From: Massariosphaeria phaeospora
Lineage: Eukaryota; Ascomycota; Dothideomycetes; Pleosporales
Direction of reading: 5' to 3'
Assembly (NCBI GenBank): GCA_011032825.1
Contig: JAADJZ010000019.1
Coordinates: 372,001-436,000, forward strand
Length of the DNA: 64,000 nucleotides
The position numbers were made by a program, and so were the translations under genes. This document shows, one piece after another, positions 7,610 through 21,995 of this stretch (positions within the stretch are counted from its first letter, which is position 1; each line of letters opens with the position of its first letter). Below the pieces are notes generated by a model. The model had not been told where the DNA came from. It did not search any database and saw only the letters and a program-made list of their open reading frames with translations.

Positions 7610-10338
7610 TCACCGCACCCCCTCGTCCTGCGCAAGCTGATCATCCGTAAACCCACCCTTCAACCGCGTCGAATACGCATCGAATTTACTTGCGACCTCC
7701 ATAACAATTTTCAAATACGCGTAATTCATCTTCTCGCCCTTCCACTCGGCATACTGTCTCGCCGTGGTAATCACATTGCGAATCTGCCGCCCATTCATCT
7801 CCACCTTCTGTAAGTCCTCCAGATGGCCCCGCAGATCGCGGATATCGACCGTGTCGTCCTTAAACGAGTCGAGCCGGTCGATGAAGTTGTTCCAGATCTG
7901 GAGGCGCTGGAAGGCGCCCAGCGCGGGGTAGTGAATGGCGATTTGGATGCGCGAGCGGAAGGCTTCGTCGAAGGTGCCCACGCGATTGCTTGTAAGGATG
8001 AGGATGCCCTCGTGGTATTCCAGGACGCGCAGGAAGACGGAGACGAGGGCATTGCGTTGGAGATTGTCGAGGGTGCGCTGCTCGAGGAAGACTTCGGCTT
8101 CGTCCAGTAGGACGACGCAGTTCCAAATCTTTCCCAGGTGTAGCACGGAATCTAGATATTTCTCTACGTCCTCCGCCTTTAATTTTTAGTAAGGTAGCTG
8201 TATTTAATAGAGAAGTTGAACTAGTACCTTCGTCCCAACATCTCCGCAAGTTACACGATAAAGCGGTTTACCGGCGATTTCGGCCACGGACTCGGCGGTT
8301 AGAGTCTTGCCGGTTCCTGGACCACCATGGAGGAGCATAATAAGGCCGTTGCCTTTGCCGGCGATGAGGTCCGTCGACTTCTGAGACGCGATTTGCTTGC
8401 TGACAAGAGCTTCGACCAGCTCTTTAGTCTCGAAATCTAGAACCAGTGTGTCAAATGCCTTCTTGTTCCAAGTATTTGGGTATACGCGGTCCATATTCAA
8501 GTCGTGCCATTTCTTGGTACGAAGATTGTAGCCCTTGATTTGAGTCGGCACGAGGTACTGGAATAGCTCTTTATTTGGGGGCTCTGCCTTGTCTAGACTC
8601 TTCCCAGTGATGTCGAATTCAGGCATGTCGGATCTGAGGTAATCTAATCCTGAGGGATGAAGACTACGGTAAGTCTTGATATCAGTCATATAACGTTCGT
8701 CTGCCTAAGTGTATAGTCAGTTTATGAACTTCTCGTAGAGGGGGGTTTATATCCAAAGACTGTGCAACTGACCTGATAATCAGACCCATCATTGTTTTCT
8801 CGATACGCGACCAGGCAACGTTTACGGCATTTCCAAAACATCTCACCCCTGCGCTGCAATTTTTCCACGAGTTCTTCAGAGGCGTATTTAATGGGGTAGA
8901 TGTTTAGATCCACAATGTCGAATATGTTTTGTTCCGAGTTGACTGGCTCAACTTGCGGCAATTTGAGCGTCATACCGTGTCCAGTTGCTACGAAGGTACC
9001 GTCGAACGAGAAATCCCAGGCCTCGACAGCGCACTGAGGTGCAGGCGGAACCGGATTATCTTGTCGATTATCGGTTATCTGAGAACGAGGCCCAAAGTTC
9101 CTGGGGAATCTATGATTGACGTGTTGTCGCAACTGTTGGAAGGCGTGTTCCCCTTCATGCTCGCCCTCAATTGCAGCGTCTTGGTAGTTCTTATCCAACG
9201 CCAAATCCGGCCAGGATTGTGCAACACAACCTCGATGCTCCTTATCTTTGGCCGCACGATACACAAGTATATCGCCTGGTTTAAAAAGGTAGTTGATAAA
9301 CTTGGGTGACATCTTGCCCTTGTCCAGAAGAGCATCGGCTGTTGAGTAGTCCATACCATAGGTGTCCAGCACATAGTCAACGACATAGCCCAGTTGTTCT
9401 TTCTCCGATTCTGAAAGTTCTAGAACCATGTCATCCCAACAGTGACGATTGTGGTAGAACAGTAGATAAGGCGTCCTGAGTTCTCTTGTCCCTGCGGACT
9501 CGACAAGCAAAGAAGCGTATTCGGGGCGAGAAGAAAGCATATATTGCACCGCGTCCCAAAGCTCTTCGGAGACTACGTATATGCTTTCCTGTACGTGTTT
9601 TGGCTCGTATAGCGTATCGCAGTCGCCAGTTTGAAATAAACTGAAATCTCGGTATATGATGAAGGAAATGCTCTTGTTTCTTTCCAAATAGAGATCGAAG
9701 TTGTGTATCGGTCTACGCGATTTCAACGATTGACCTCCTTCTATCCATTCCGGATGGTCAAGATAGGTTATCGCACCCTTCTTGCCTGTTATGCGATACA
9801 GTATTTGATAACTCGAGGATATCTCAGTTTGTTGGGCCGTTTCTAGTCTCTTCGCTTTCTCTTGGAGCACCCCAATGTAACTCTTTAGCTCCTTGAGATC
9901 CATGTCTACGGATGATGCGTTTCTAGGGAATGAGCGCCCAATGTCCGCCTGCTCGCCAGATAAGGAGTCTGATGAGTAACCTGAATGATGAGACGGGTAT
10001 TCTGGAACAGGAGGTGACTGATAGGCCCCCAGGGGATGTGGAGATGAAGGCTGATAGCCTCCCGGAGGAGGTGGAGGAAAACCTGGGTCCCCTGGAGGCG
10101 GAGGAAGCGGAGGCGGAAGATCGGTTTCCCTTTCCCGCCGTGCCTTCTTCTTCTTCTTCCCCGATTTAGCTGGGCCAAAGGACCCCCACTCGTCCTCGGG
10201 TTGCGGTAAGCTACTGTTGCCACGTAACGCAAGAAGCTTTCTCAGTTCCAAATCACCGCCCGCACTTTGGTCGTCGGAGATAGTTAAATGTCGAAAACTG
10301 GTGTCTGGGAAAAAGGGTGGGATTCCCAGCTCGTCCAT
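7610..10338 (-). CDS. AAA+ ATPase with DUF7025-type N-terminal region
   Basis: Exons on minus: 10338..8773, 8704..8228, 8176..7610; 869 aa. Introns of 68 and 51 bp have GTCAGT and GTACTA donors. The first 100 residues are disordered, with a KKKKKARRER basic patch and a proline-rich stretch. A short coiled coil follows (LKELKSYIGVLQEKAKRLE). The middle 350 residues match the fungal domain that precedes AAA modules in this family (DUF7025). The AAA module near residue 620 onward has Walker A GGPGTGKT, Walker B NCVVLLDEAE, and sensor/arginine-finger region TSNRVGTFDEAFRSRI. It is a single-module ATPase of a large, poorly studied fungal family; substrate unknown. No transmembrane helix or BCS1 leader is seen, so it is not BCS1. 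It is convergent with copy B (305 bp from its stop, 111 bp from the acidic frame). Confidence 0.85.
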
Positions 10339-10910
10339 TAGATTGTTGAACCGTGTTTACACAATCGCCCAGTGCTGTCCAACATCTACGCCTAACACAA
10401 GAGACCTAAACGACTTTTACGTTTATAGCTTTTTTGCACCAGCGACGACTGCCCCGGACGTAATGTATTGATAAGAGGCACGTTTTTGTTGGATTTGGTC
10501 TCGAATTCGGTCAGCCTTGTGTCTATTTCAATTATGCACAGCCATGTGCCCACTTACCGCTCCGCCGCGACTAACCCATCTGACGGTGCGTGAGAGCGCG
10601 AGCCGTCAATCGCAGCAACACGGTTGTGTACTTCAGTGTTCCAGTTGATGGAATAGGAGAGGGGAGTGAGTGTGTGTAGGCGATGTTGTCACGGCTGAAG
10701 CGCAGCAACACAACGCAGCCCGAGGCTGTGGCGCGCCATGCATATTGCAGCGAAGCCTTATTGGTCAGGCGTGGATCAGCCCTCAATCAGCTCGGAGGTG
10801 CCTTTCATCCTGGAGCCTGAGCTGAATACCTTTTGCTCGCGATTTGAGTGTTCTGGGAAGGTAACAGCGTTGTTGACGTTCCTTAGCGGAAAACGTAGCT
10901 ACTGCCCCTG
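10339..10910. other. Divergent intergenic region
   Basis: About 570 bp between the start of the AAA ATPase (minus) and the likely start of the DUF7708 gene (plus). No motif or gene is recognised. Confidence 0.5.
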
Positions 10911-12690
10911 ATGACGTCACTGTGGTATCTAGCCTCGTGAGTCGAACCGTCCGATCTACTTTGTAAACCACCAGAGAACTGACCTCGAAACGGCCAAATG
11001 CGCACAATGTCGCTGCGACAGCGTTTGAAGAAGGCCTCCGAGTCTTCAAGACAAAGTTGACTGCGGACCCGAAGAAGCGTGAATATCTCGACGACCTCAA
11101 AGCCGCAACACTTCACGAAGTTCTCGTTGAAGTCTCCAAGGCTCAAGCTGTGTATGACGCTAAGCGCGGAAGCTCGCAGGTCCGAGAATGCATTCTTGCG
11201 TTTTCGAAGCGAGTTCATCACTATGGTACAGTTATGGATGTAATGGTTCAGCACCATCCTGAATACGCCTCGTTGGCATGGGGTGCCATGAAAATTGTCT
11301 TTGGTGTAAGCGACTCCCGAAGATGCAAGATGGAACATACACGGAGAAACTAAAACTTAGACAGTCCATAGTCGAGCATGAACGACTGGGTTCAACCATA
11401 GTCACCGCGATGTGCGACATTGCAGACGCACTGCCACGCATTGAACTTGCGGAAGTGTTATACCCCACGACTATGATGAAGCAAACCATCGCCCTGCTCT
11501 ACTCCTACATCATCAAGTTTCTGCTCCGTGCTTTGGCGTGGTATGAAACAAGCACTGCGTCTCGAGCTATTCAGTCTTTCACAAGGCCGTCAGCTCTACG
11601 GTACACCGACCTCATCCAAGACATCTACAAAGCAACTGGCAAAGTCAACGAGCTCTCGGTCGCTGGCAGCCAAGCAGAACAGCGTGATATGCACAACAAA
11701 CTACGAGACATTCACGCCGAGCAAAAGGAGTTGAGGGACCAGCTTCAAGAACACCTCGAGGAGGTGCAAAGGCAACTGCAAAGCCTGACAACACTAGTAC
11801 AGCAAACGAACCAAGGCCAACAGTGGACTGAAAGTACACTTTCGCTACATATACAGGACACAGTCGTCATGAACCAGAACATCATGGCATCGCAAGTCGA
11901 CATCCGACACCAACTGTCCGATGTGCAGCTCACTCAGGCGCTCACTTTCATATCGTCATCCTGCTCCATCGACCACAAAACGACCTATCAGCAGGCTCTC
12001 CTCTTTCGCCAGGCTCGCAAGCTCTCCATGACCTCAAAATGTACTCCGTTTTGGGATTCCAATCTTCTTCGCACATGGAACACGTCTTCATCCTCGTCCC
12101 GCATTACACTGAAAGCGACTTTCCGAGACCGACTCAACGTCCGTGATTTCAGCACCAACGTTATTGAACAACTCATGAAATCCAGTGTCGCTATATTCTG
12201 GGTCCTCAAGACTCAAGATGCGTCGTACTCTACTTTCGACGTGCTAAAGAGTCTGATATATCAAGCTCTGACCCGAGACTACGTCTCTCATACAGACACC
12301 GTCTTCTCCTTCAACCTGCGCAAGTTCCAAGCTGCACACTCACTAGACGACTATCTGAACCTCCTCGGAGACCTACTGGAGCACTTGAAGCTTGTATACA
12401 TCATCATCGACTTGGATGCTGTTTCAGCGGAAGGTGTCGACGACTGCCGAAAAGCCTTCAACGCCTTTTCCAGAAATCTAGCGCTCCGAGACGCGAAGAC
12501 GGTGCTGAAGGCGATGTATCTTGAATATAGGCCGGGAGTCGGCCAAGAGAAGGCGGACGATGAACTGCTGCTGAGGATTGCGAGGGCTCCTCAGCGTCAA
12601 AGCAAAAGGATCCCAAATGTGCCGCTGCGGGGGAGGTTAAAGTTGGCAATGCGGAAACTACCGGATCGGGCAGGCGCAATAGCGATGTAG
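10911..12690 (+). CDS. DUF7708-type protein without NACHT module
   Basis: The firm exons are 10975..11305 and 11365..12690 (59-bp intron, GTAAGC and ACAG). The start is uncertain: an in-frame stop lies at 10964-10966 and no ATG follows. The best solution is a 26-nt first exon 10911..10936 joined by a 38-bp intron (GTGAGT and CCAG), which is unusually short. The product is about 560 aa. The N-terminal 130 residues (AAWGAMKIVFG-type block, LPRIELAEVLYPT, IIKFLLRALAWYE) match the domain found before NACHT or ankyrin repeats in fungal STAND-like proteins. A coiled coil follows (KELRDQLQEHLEEVQRQLQ). The C-terminal 250 residues (KATFRDRLNVRDFSTNVIEQL, VIFWVLK-type, VYIIIDLDAV) resemble the region after it in the family. 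There is no P-loop, so it is unlikely to be a nucleotide switch by itself. Role unknown. Confidence 0.65.
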
Positions 12691-13035
12691 GAAATTAACA
12701 TGAAGTCTGGGACGAGGATGTTGATGAATGCAGGAAAGCGTTCCCCCCTGGGCCCTGGCAAAATTCATTGCCGATGCGAACGGTTCAAGATCATCACTAG
12801 TGGGTAGTCTACCTTTGTCTTTATAGAGCTCTGTTGTATAGAGCATAATGAGTATTGTACGTGTGGTGTAGCTAGTAAAAAACAAATGAGGTTCCGCTTG
12901 AGCGATCTGGGTCTTGGCGGCTGACTAAGGCACACATCCTACCATACCTAGTCTAGCTTAGTGTTGAACCACGCGCATCTCCAAAAGTTCACCACCAACT
13001 TCTTTCGCCAACAACCCACACACAAACCGCCCACC

Positions 13036-14241
13036 ATGGAACCCCCGACCGCCGCAGACCAGTCGCTCGTCCCCATCACCACCGAGCAAACCCTCATAAC
13101 CACCAACGCCGAAGGCAAGAAAATCAAGAAGATCATACGCCGAAAACGACGGCCTGCGCGCCCACAAGTCGACGCCGCCACCTTCAAACCCGAAGAAGCC
13201 GCTCCAACTGGCACAATATACAACATCTATTACAACCTCTGGAGCGGCGGCGACAGAGAAGATGTATCCCAGACTGCCGCTTCCGGCCGTTGCGTGGTGG
13301 CTCGCGACTCGGGCTACACGCAAGCCGACAGAACGCCTGGCGCCTACTTCTGCCTGTTCTTCGCAAAGGGCATCTGCCCCAAGGGAGTCGACTGCGATTA
13401 CCTACACAGATTGCCCGGGACTACGGACATATTTCCCTCTAACGTCGACTGCTTCGGGCGCGACAAGCAGGCGGACTACCGCGATGACATGGGTGGGACT
13501 GGATCGTTCCAAAGACAGAACCGCACGCTGTACATTGGGCGCATCCACGTGACGGACGATATCGAGGAGATTGTGGCGCGGCACTTCCAGGAGTGGGGCC
13601 AGATCGAGCGCACGCGCGTGCTAACGGCGCGCGGCGTCGCCTTCGTGACGTACCTGAACGAGGCGAACTCGCAGTTCGCCAAAGAGGCCATGGCCCACCA
13701 GCCGCTCGACCACGGCGAGATCATCAACGTGCGCTGGGCGACTGTCGACCCGAACCCCGCGGCCGCGAAGCGCGAGGCCCACCGCATCGAGGAGCAGGCC
13801 GCCGAGGCCATCCGCAAAGCCCTGCCCGCCGCCTACGTCGCCGAGATCGAGGGCCGCGACCCGGAGCTGCGCAAGCGCCGCAAAATCGACGGCACTTTCG
13901 GCCTGCAGGGCTACGAGGCGCCCGACGACGTGTGGTTTGCAAAGGAGAAGGCCGAGGCTGGCGCTGGCGCGCGGCGTCTTGATGCGCCCGAGGAGCAGCT
14001 GCTGATTGAGAAGGCGCACGCTGAGGGCGATGACGCGGCGTACGGTGGGCTGGTGCCGGTGCAAGCGGCTGCTATTGCGGAAGCGGGAGCGCGGAATGGG
14101 AGTGGCAATACCGGCGGCATTTTCTCAAATTCAACGCTGGCTGCGCTGAAGGGGTACACAACGGCGAGTACGGCGCATAGACCGCCTGTTGCAACGGGGC
14201 CGCTGGTCGGGTACGGCAGCGACGACGACGACAGCGATTGA
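13036..14241 (+). CDS. CWC2: Pre-mRNA splicing factor Cwc2
   Basis: Single exon, 401 aa. The start at 13036 has a good context (CCACCATGG); an upstream in-frame ATG at 12961 is less likely. It has a Torus/CCCH zinc finger near residues 105-125 (C-LFFAKGI-C-PKGVD-C-DYL-H), then an RRM at about 160-230 with NRTLYIGRIHV and GVAFVTYL, and an Arg/Lys-rich C-terminal half ending in an acidic SDDDDSD tail. Cwc2 is a member of the Prp19 (NTC) complex that contacts U6 snRNA and helps form the catalytic spliceosome. The 345-bp gap from the previous gene contains nothing recognisable. Codon use in the second half is strongly GC-biased. Family length is usually 340-420 residues, so it is complete. Confidence 0.93.
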   Translation: MEPPTAADQSLVPITTEQTLITTNAEGKKIKKIIRRKRRPARPQVDAATFKPEEAAPTGTIYNIYYNLWSGGDREDVSQTAASGRCVVARDSGYTQADRTPGAYFCLFFAKGICPKGVDCDYLHRLPGTTDIFPSNVDCFGRDKQADYRDDMGGTGSFQRQNRTLYIGRIHVTDDIEEIVARHFQEWGQIERTRVLTARGVAFVTYLNEANSQFAKEAMAHQPLDHGEIINVRWATVDPNPAAAKREAHRIEEQAAEAIRKALPAAYVAEIEGRDPELRKRRKIDGTFGLQGYEAPDDVWFAKEKAEAGAGARRLDAPEEQLLIEKAHAEGDDAAYGGLVPVQAAAIAEAGARNGSGNTGGIFSNSTLAALKGYTTASTAHRPPVATGPLVGYGSDDDDSD

Positions 14242-16428
14242 AGGCCGATCTTGATTTTGAGCGACGAGCGGGGATGAGATGAGATGGGATGATACCGAGT
14301 ACGAGATATTGTAAATTACATTGGGCGGACTTGCATCACGCTTGGTTTCTTCGGAGGGACAACAGCACGCATAAGTAGTCTATACCTTTTTTTTTTTTAA
14401 ACAGCAGCTTAGTCGAACTGAGGAAAACAGAACCGCAAAACCGGCATGAATACATACCATGGATACTTAGGGTGGTACCCCTGTGGATGCTTTCACTTCC
14501 AAGTCTGACCGGTAGCAGATATATAATCGATAGATACCCAGATTTCTGAACTTGAACAACATGATGATACATGGTAGTAGTAGATTACATGAAAGCATGT
14601 ATGTATGTAGACAGCTGCACCAGTGGTGTTTGGTAGAGTTAAGTTGCGTTGCGTTGCGTTTCCGATATGTCCATGCCATATCTAAGTCAGAAAGTTATAT
14701 GTAACTTGACTCCACTCCACTCCACTCTCACTCACCATACCTCCCTGAACATGCATACATAAACACCACCCACCACCACCCACCATGCAACCAGTCGACC
14801 CAAACCCAACCCAAGTCCCGCCAACATAACTTAGAAAAAAACGTAACAAAGCGCCACCCCTAAACCAACGCACAGCGACGAAAGCTAAACATGAAACGAG
14901 TGCTGCAAGAAATGAAATGGAAAACCTATTAGGTATAGCGGGCACTACGTCCTCCATGTGATATGTCTATCATGGGTCCATGTCCAAGATGCTCTTTCAA
15001 CGACCTGTTGAACCGACCGGTTCACGTGGACATGGTGCTCACCTCTTTCTGTTTTGGGCGAGCAGGAGCAGGATGCTTATAAGAAAGTAACGAGGATAGT
15101 GTGAGCCTAATAATAATGAAGGAGGTGTGCTTTTCCGCGTAGAGTTAGGTAGAGACGCAGGAATGGTGGTGTTGTAGGGTTAGGATCTAGTGTATAATAT
15201 CTGTCCACCGGGAATCTTTTGGAGCTAACATGTGGTAGATTGTGTAGAGTATGCTCGATTGCTGGCTGCTGGCCAGATACCGCGAGGCTCCGGTCATACC
15301 CTACCTATTGGAGGAGCAGATTAGGTAGCTGCAAGCCAGCAATGCGGGCGCTATTCCCATCCCAACCCTTCGACGAACTTAACAACACCCGTTCTGTGGC
15401 ACGGAGAGTCGGTAGAACGGTTGCCGGTAAAAGTCTAAGGCTAGGTAGAAGGCCGAATTGCTGTTACAAGAGTAGTTCGTGTAAAGCCCATGGCCACGAC
15501 GGACCTGCGCGGAAATGCACCAGCTCAACGCGACCCACGCGGGACAGCAAGCTGCGATAAGCGAGCGGTTCTGGCCTCGGGGCGCGAGTAGCCGAGCGTA
15601 TAGGTGTAGCTGTAGCTTTGTTGTTGTACAGCTGCTGTGGTGTAAATATCGTGGGCGCCACCACTACAGCTAGACAGACGACGTTGCTGGCAGCCAATGG
15701 GTTTAGCTATGCGCATCCACCACGCCGTGCCGATGCGTGTTTACTTGATCGCCCGATAAAATAATGATTGCACCCACTCCTGCTCAGTAGCTCAGGCGCT
15801 GCCGGACTTCGGAGCGTCCTGGTCGGGGAAGCCGGCGAGCCAGTTGCGCGATTCCGCTGCTGCGACGGCACTGAGACGCGCCGTCTGGTGGGTGAGCTGG
15901 GAGCACTGGACGAGGGGCGGTCGTCGAGCTCACGATGGCCGCGATGAAAGGCACAAGGCGTGTGAAGGGGAAGGGGGTTGCAGGCGGGCGCGGGCCAGGT
16001 CCAGTCCATGGCGGGGTCGTCCGCAACGGACGGGGATTGTAGGCGGCGCCGCTCGGCTTTAGTAAACAAAAACTCCAAAGCGCGGAGACGGCAACGACAG
16101 TGCTGAACAAGACGCGGCAGCAGCTTATTCATGATTGTGTATGCCTGCACCGTTTAAAGCACTAGACGCCCCTCTGCAACGCGCTCCCACTGTTATCTCG
16201 TCCCCTCGCCCGTCTCCTGTCGCAGCAACTGCAGCAGCTTAGCCCACGTCACGACCGGCTGCCCCACCACGCACTGCAGCACTTCCCACCGGCACCAGCG
16301 ACCACCACTCGCTATCCGCTACCTCCCGCGCACCCATTGTTTATCTCTACTCGCAGCAGCTCGACTCCTTTCGAATTGGCCTTCGCACGGTCGTTTGACC
16401 ACTCACTCTTGCACACACAGCGAGCACA
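14242..16428. other. Long intergenic region before G6PD gene
   Basis: 2.2 kb with no supportable gene. Frames of up to 147 codons exist on the minus strand (for example 15707-16150) but show only low-complexity Pro/Ser/Arg translation and no family motif. A T13 run lies near 14386-14398. CT-rich sequence before 16429 is probably the 5' leader and core promoter of the next gene. Confidence 0.5.
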
Positions 16429-18518
<2,090 letters not shown>

Positions 18519-19282
18519 AACAACTCTGGGAGGTTGTGGTGCCCTTATCCGCATAAAAGTGCGGAACCATGACGACGGTTTCGCCTGCGATTTGATTGGT
18601 GGATTTTGGGATGATGAATGATACTCATAGATAGTGAATGCAAACGGCATTTGGCCTCCTGGAGAGCAGTACATGGCGGTGCTCGCCTCCAGGTACCAAA
18701 CTTTCATATCACAGCTGGCTCTCTTATTGTGATCCCTTTGTGCTTCTGAGGTCGCTTTCATGAGTATTTTTAAGAATAGCTATGTCAGATGCCAGAGAAT
18801 GGGTGACGTTGTGCTTTCACCGAAGTCGCCGAAAGCGGAGGAGCCAAAGTGTGGCTGGTGCGTGTGTGCGCCACAATTGCGGGATGGAGGGGAAGGGTCG
18901 GGATTGCATCATGCGGGAGGTCAGGATTTTTTTTTAAACTTAGAGCTGAGTTAAGTAAGCGTTAGAGTCATGATGGAATCAAGTTGATATAATAAGACTA
19001 ACCTCTGCCTGACGAACTAACTACATTGTAGCTACTGTTGTCTTTACAACCTAGGGATTGTCCTCGCCTCCATTGAGTCATCTTAACCAACTATAGTTCT
19101 CTATAACGCGCTTCACAAAACGAACCACCTACTCAACTCACGCTGAAGCAAACGAGTCTCGTCGCAAGAGCACGCGAATAATCTTGTATCTCGTCTCGGA
19201 TTCATTGGCACTGCTGTGGCCAAACTCTCTACACTTACCCTGGCCTACCTAGTACTGCTAACAGCTCGAACACCGCGCCACC
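18519..19282. other. Intergenic
   Basis: 764 bp between two plus-strand genes. Holds the 3' end of the G6PD gene and the promoter of the next gene; a T9 run at about 18927. No gene seen. Confidence 0.5.
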
Positions 19283-20909
19283 ATGACACCTCCGAAAGAC
19301 ATCGTCGGTACCCTCGCGAGGTCAGTGTCGAACAGTTTGAACAGCAGCCCGTCCCTCGCATTCCATAGCCCACCCTCAAGCTTCAGGAACGCTCCGCCAG
19401 GCAGTTTCACGGATGGTCGCACTGGCAGTTACGCTGGAAGCTCCCCGGCTGCTTCGAAGCAGCTGAAGCCTTTCAATACCAAGGATATCAAAGTACTGCT
19501 GTTGGAGAATGTAAATCAGACTGGTGTGGAAATTCTCAAGAAGCAGGGCTACCAAGTCGAAACGTTCAAGGGCAGTCTGCCGGAAGACCAACTCATCGAG
19601 AAGATTCGCGACGTGCAGGTCATTGGTATCCGGTCAAAGACAAAGCTCACCGAGAGGGTGTTGAAGGAGGCCCAGAATCTTATTGTCATCGGCTGCTTCT
19701 GTATAGGAACGAACCAGGTCGACCTACAATATGCGGCTCAGCAGGGCATCGCCGTCTTCAACTCGCCATTTAGCAATTCGCGCAGCGTCGCCGAGCTCGT
19801 CATCGGAGAGATCATTGCCCTCGCACGCCAATTGACGGACCGGAGCATGGAGCTACACCAAGGTGTGTGGAACAAGGTCAGCAAAGGCTGCTGGGAGATT
19901 CGCGGAAAGACGCTCGGCATCGTGGGATACGGACACATTGGAAGTCAGCTGTCAGTGCTAGCAGAGTCTATGGGCATGAGCGTCATCTACTACGACGTCG
20001 TGGCCATGATGGGCTTGGGCATTGCGCGGCAAGTTGCCAACCTGGACGAATTGCTGGACCAAGCAGATTTCGTCTCTTTGCATGTGCCGGAGAAGCCGGA
20101 GACGAAGAATCTCATCGGCAAGAAGGAGCTCGAGAAGATGAAGGACGGGAGCTATCTCATCAACAATGCCCGCGGCCAGGTCGTCGACCTCGCGGCCCTC
20201 GTCGAAGCCATGCGCAGCGGTAAGATCGCCGGCGCAGCCATCGACGTCTACCCCAACGAGCCCGCCGGCAACGGCGACTACTTCAACAACGAGCTGAACA
20301 CGTGGACCAAGGACCTGCAGAGCCTCAAGAACATCATCCTGACGCCGCACATTGGCGGCAGCACCGAGGAAGCGCAGAGCGCCATCGGCATCGAGGTCAG
20401 CCAGTCGCTGGTCCGCTATGTGAACGAGGGCGCGACTGTCGGCGCCGTCAACATGCCTGAAGTCAACGCGCGCAGCCTGGCCCTCGACGAGAACTTTGTG
20501 CGCGTCGTCTACATCCACAGGAACGTCCCCGGCGTGCTGCGCCAGGTCAACACGCTCACGCACCAGCACAACATCGAGTCGCAGAACGTGACGTCGAAAG
20601 GAGAGGTATGTTGTGCACACCCACCTTCCCCCTACATTACATCTCAAACTTACCGCAACCAGGTCGCCTACCTGCTTACCGACATTAGCGACGTCAAAGA
20701 AGAGGAAATCAAAGACCTCTTCCAGAGCCTCGAAGACCTGCCCTGTAAGTCCGACTCACCCCAATCCCATTCCATCCACGCGCATCACGCCAGAGGAAGC
20801 GATTCGCGGCTCTCGTACTTTGTTACCTATCGTGATTTTATTTTATATGTACACGAGATTCTTGCTGACGGTGAGCACAGCGCGCATCCGGACTAGAGTG
20901 CTGTATTAA
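19283..20909 (+). CDS. SER3: D-3-phosphoglycerate dehydrogenase
   Basis: Exons 19283..20605, 20663..20744 and 20881..20909; 477 aa. It oxidises 3-phosphoglycerate to 3-phosphohydroxypyruvate with NAD, the first step of serine synthesis. After a Ser-rich N-terminal extension of about 65 residues come the substrate domain, the NAD-binding GIVGYGHIGSQ near residue 215, the catalytic NNARGQVVD and LTPHIGGST blocks, and a C-terminal ACT domain (RNVPGVLRQVNTLTHQHNIE, VAYLLTDISDV). The last exon is 29 nt and supplies the family's RIRTRVLY ending, which fixes the 136-bp last intron. The ACT domain suggests serine feedback control (known for the family). Start chosen at the first ATG with context CCACCATGA. 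Confidence 0.94.
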
Positions 20910-21995
20910 GCTTCCCACTACCTACTTCGGCCAATGGCGTGCAGGTTCTGTGTGGTGAAACGCGGGTAATAGATTTTCAAAATTCAACTCATCGGAGCCG
21001 AGGAAGGGGTGGGGGAGGGAGGGGCTGGGGAAAAATTACGAAGGCATGCATTCAACATGGCGTTGGAGAAAAGTACAGTGATATACGATACGGAGTATGT
21101 TTTGTTGCGAGAGCGATGGCGAGGGTTAGATATGCGTTAAATGTTTGAAATACTTCTCTATCTATGGCATGCATTTATTTGTTGAAGTGATAAAATTTGT
21201 TTCTATCTGATTCATGGCAACGCATGAATGACTGTCGGCGGAATTACGGAGTATTCATATCCGCCTTCGAAGCAAAGCATAGCACGCAATGTTTACTAAG
21301 GGCCCTGCTTGCACCGGGGCAACCGTTCGGAGCTTGATGTGGCTGATGTGTTTGGTTTTGGTTTTTCCCGATAGGCCTCTCCCGGATAGTTTTCCTGGTG
21401 AATCTTCTTGGTGGATTTTCTGGATACGTTCGATCTATCGTTGGCGTGATGACGAGGCGAGGTTTGACAGGTTGCGCCCCTGGGTGGGTGGCTACTGTAG
21501 ATAGGCGGACGGTGAGAGGCTCGCGGGCTGCAGGTCGAAGGGGAGGTGCATGCTGGTGAGACGGCGTCAAGCGGTTTGGATGCTGCACGCTCTCGCCAGG
21601 TGGTCCTTGGCGCGCCCGGTTGGCGCAGCAGGGGGCCCGTGCAGCGCGGGCGGTGAAGACGGTCAAAGGCGCTAGCGACCCCGGGCGCGGAAAGTTAGTC
21701 TGGTGAATTGACCGTCTGCGTTCCAACATCCACCTCCGCTCCCTATCTCCACGCCCCGAGCAACGACCTCCTTCTCTGCGGGATGCTTTCGGCACTGTGA
21801 CGCAGCGACACTGATCACTAGGCACGAGCTGACGGACCGCCGCACCGCTGCACCGCTGCACCGCCGCACCGCACGTTGGCAAGCTGGAGCTGCGAGAGGC
21901 ACTTTATTGACCGCTCGTGAACGCTGAAAGAGAGGCTCGGGCCCTGACGACCACGCAGCAGCGCGGAGCACCACGACGGCACGAGATCGGGCACC
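20910..21995. other. Intergenic
   Basis: 1.09 kb before the myosin start. A short (GCACCGCT/C)-type array lies at about 21838-21873. Frames on the minus strand at 21244-22004 are low-complexity and unsupported. Confidence 0.5.

Noticed and set aside
7610..10338. BCS1-type mitochondrial AAA protein
   Set aside because: No transmembrane helix or BCS1 N-terminal domain; the N-terminus is proline-rich followed by a DUF7025-like region.
15707..16150. 147-codon minus-strand frame before the G6PD gene
   Set aside because: Translation is low-complexity Arg/Pro/Ser without any family motif; GC-rich promoter DNA stays open by chance.
19958..20647. 229-codon minus-strand frame
   Set aside because: Antisense shadow of the 3-phosphoglycerate dehydrogenase gene in strongly biased codons.
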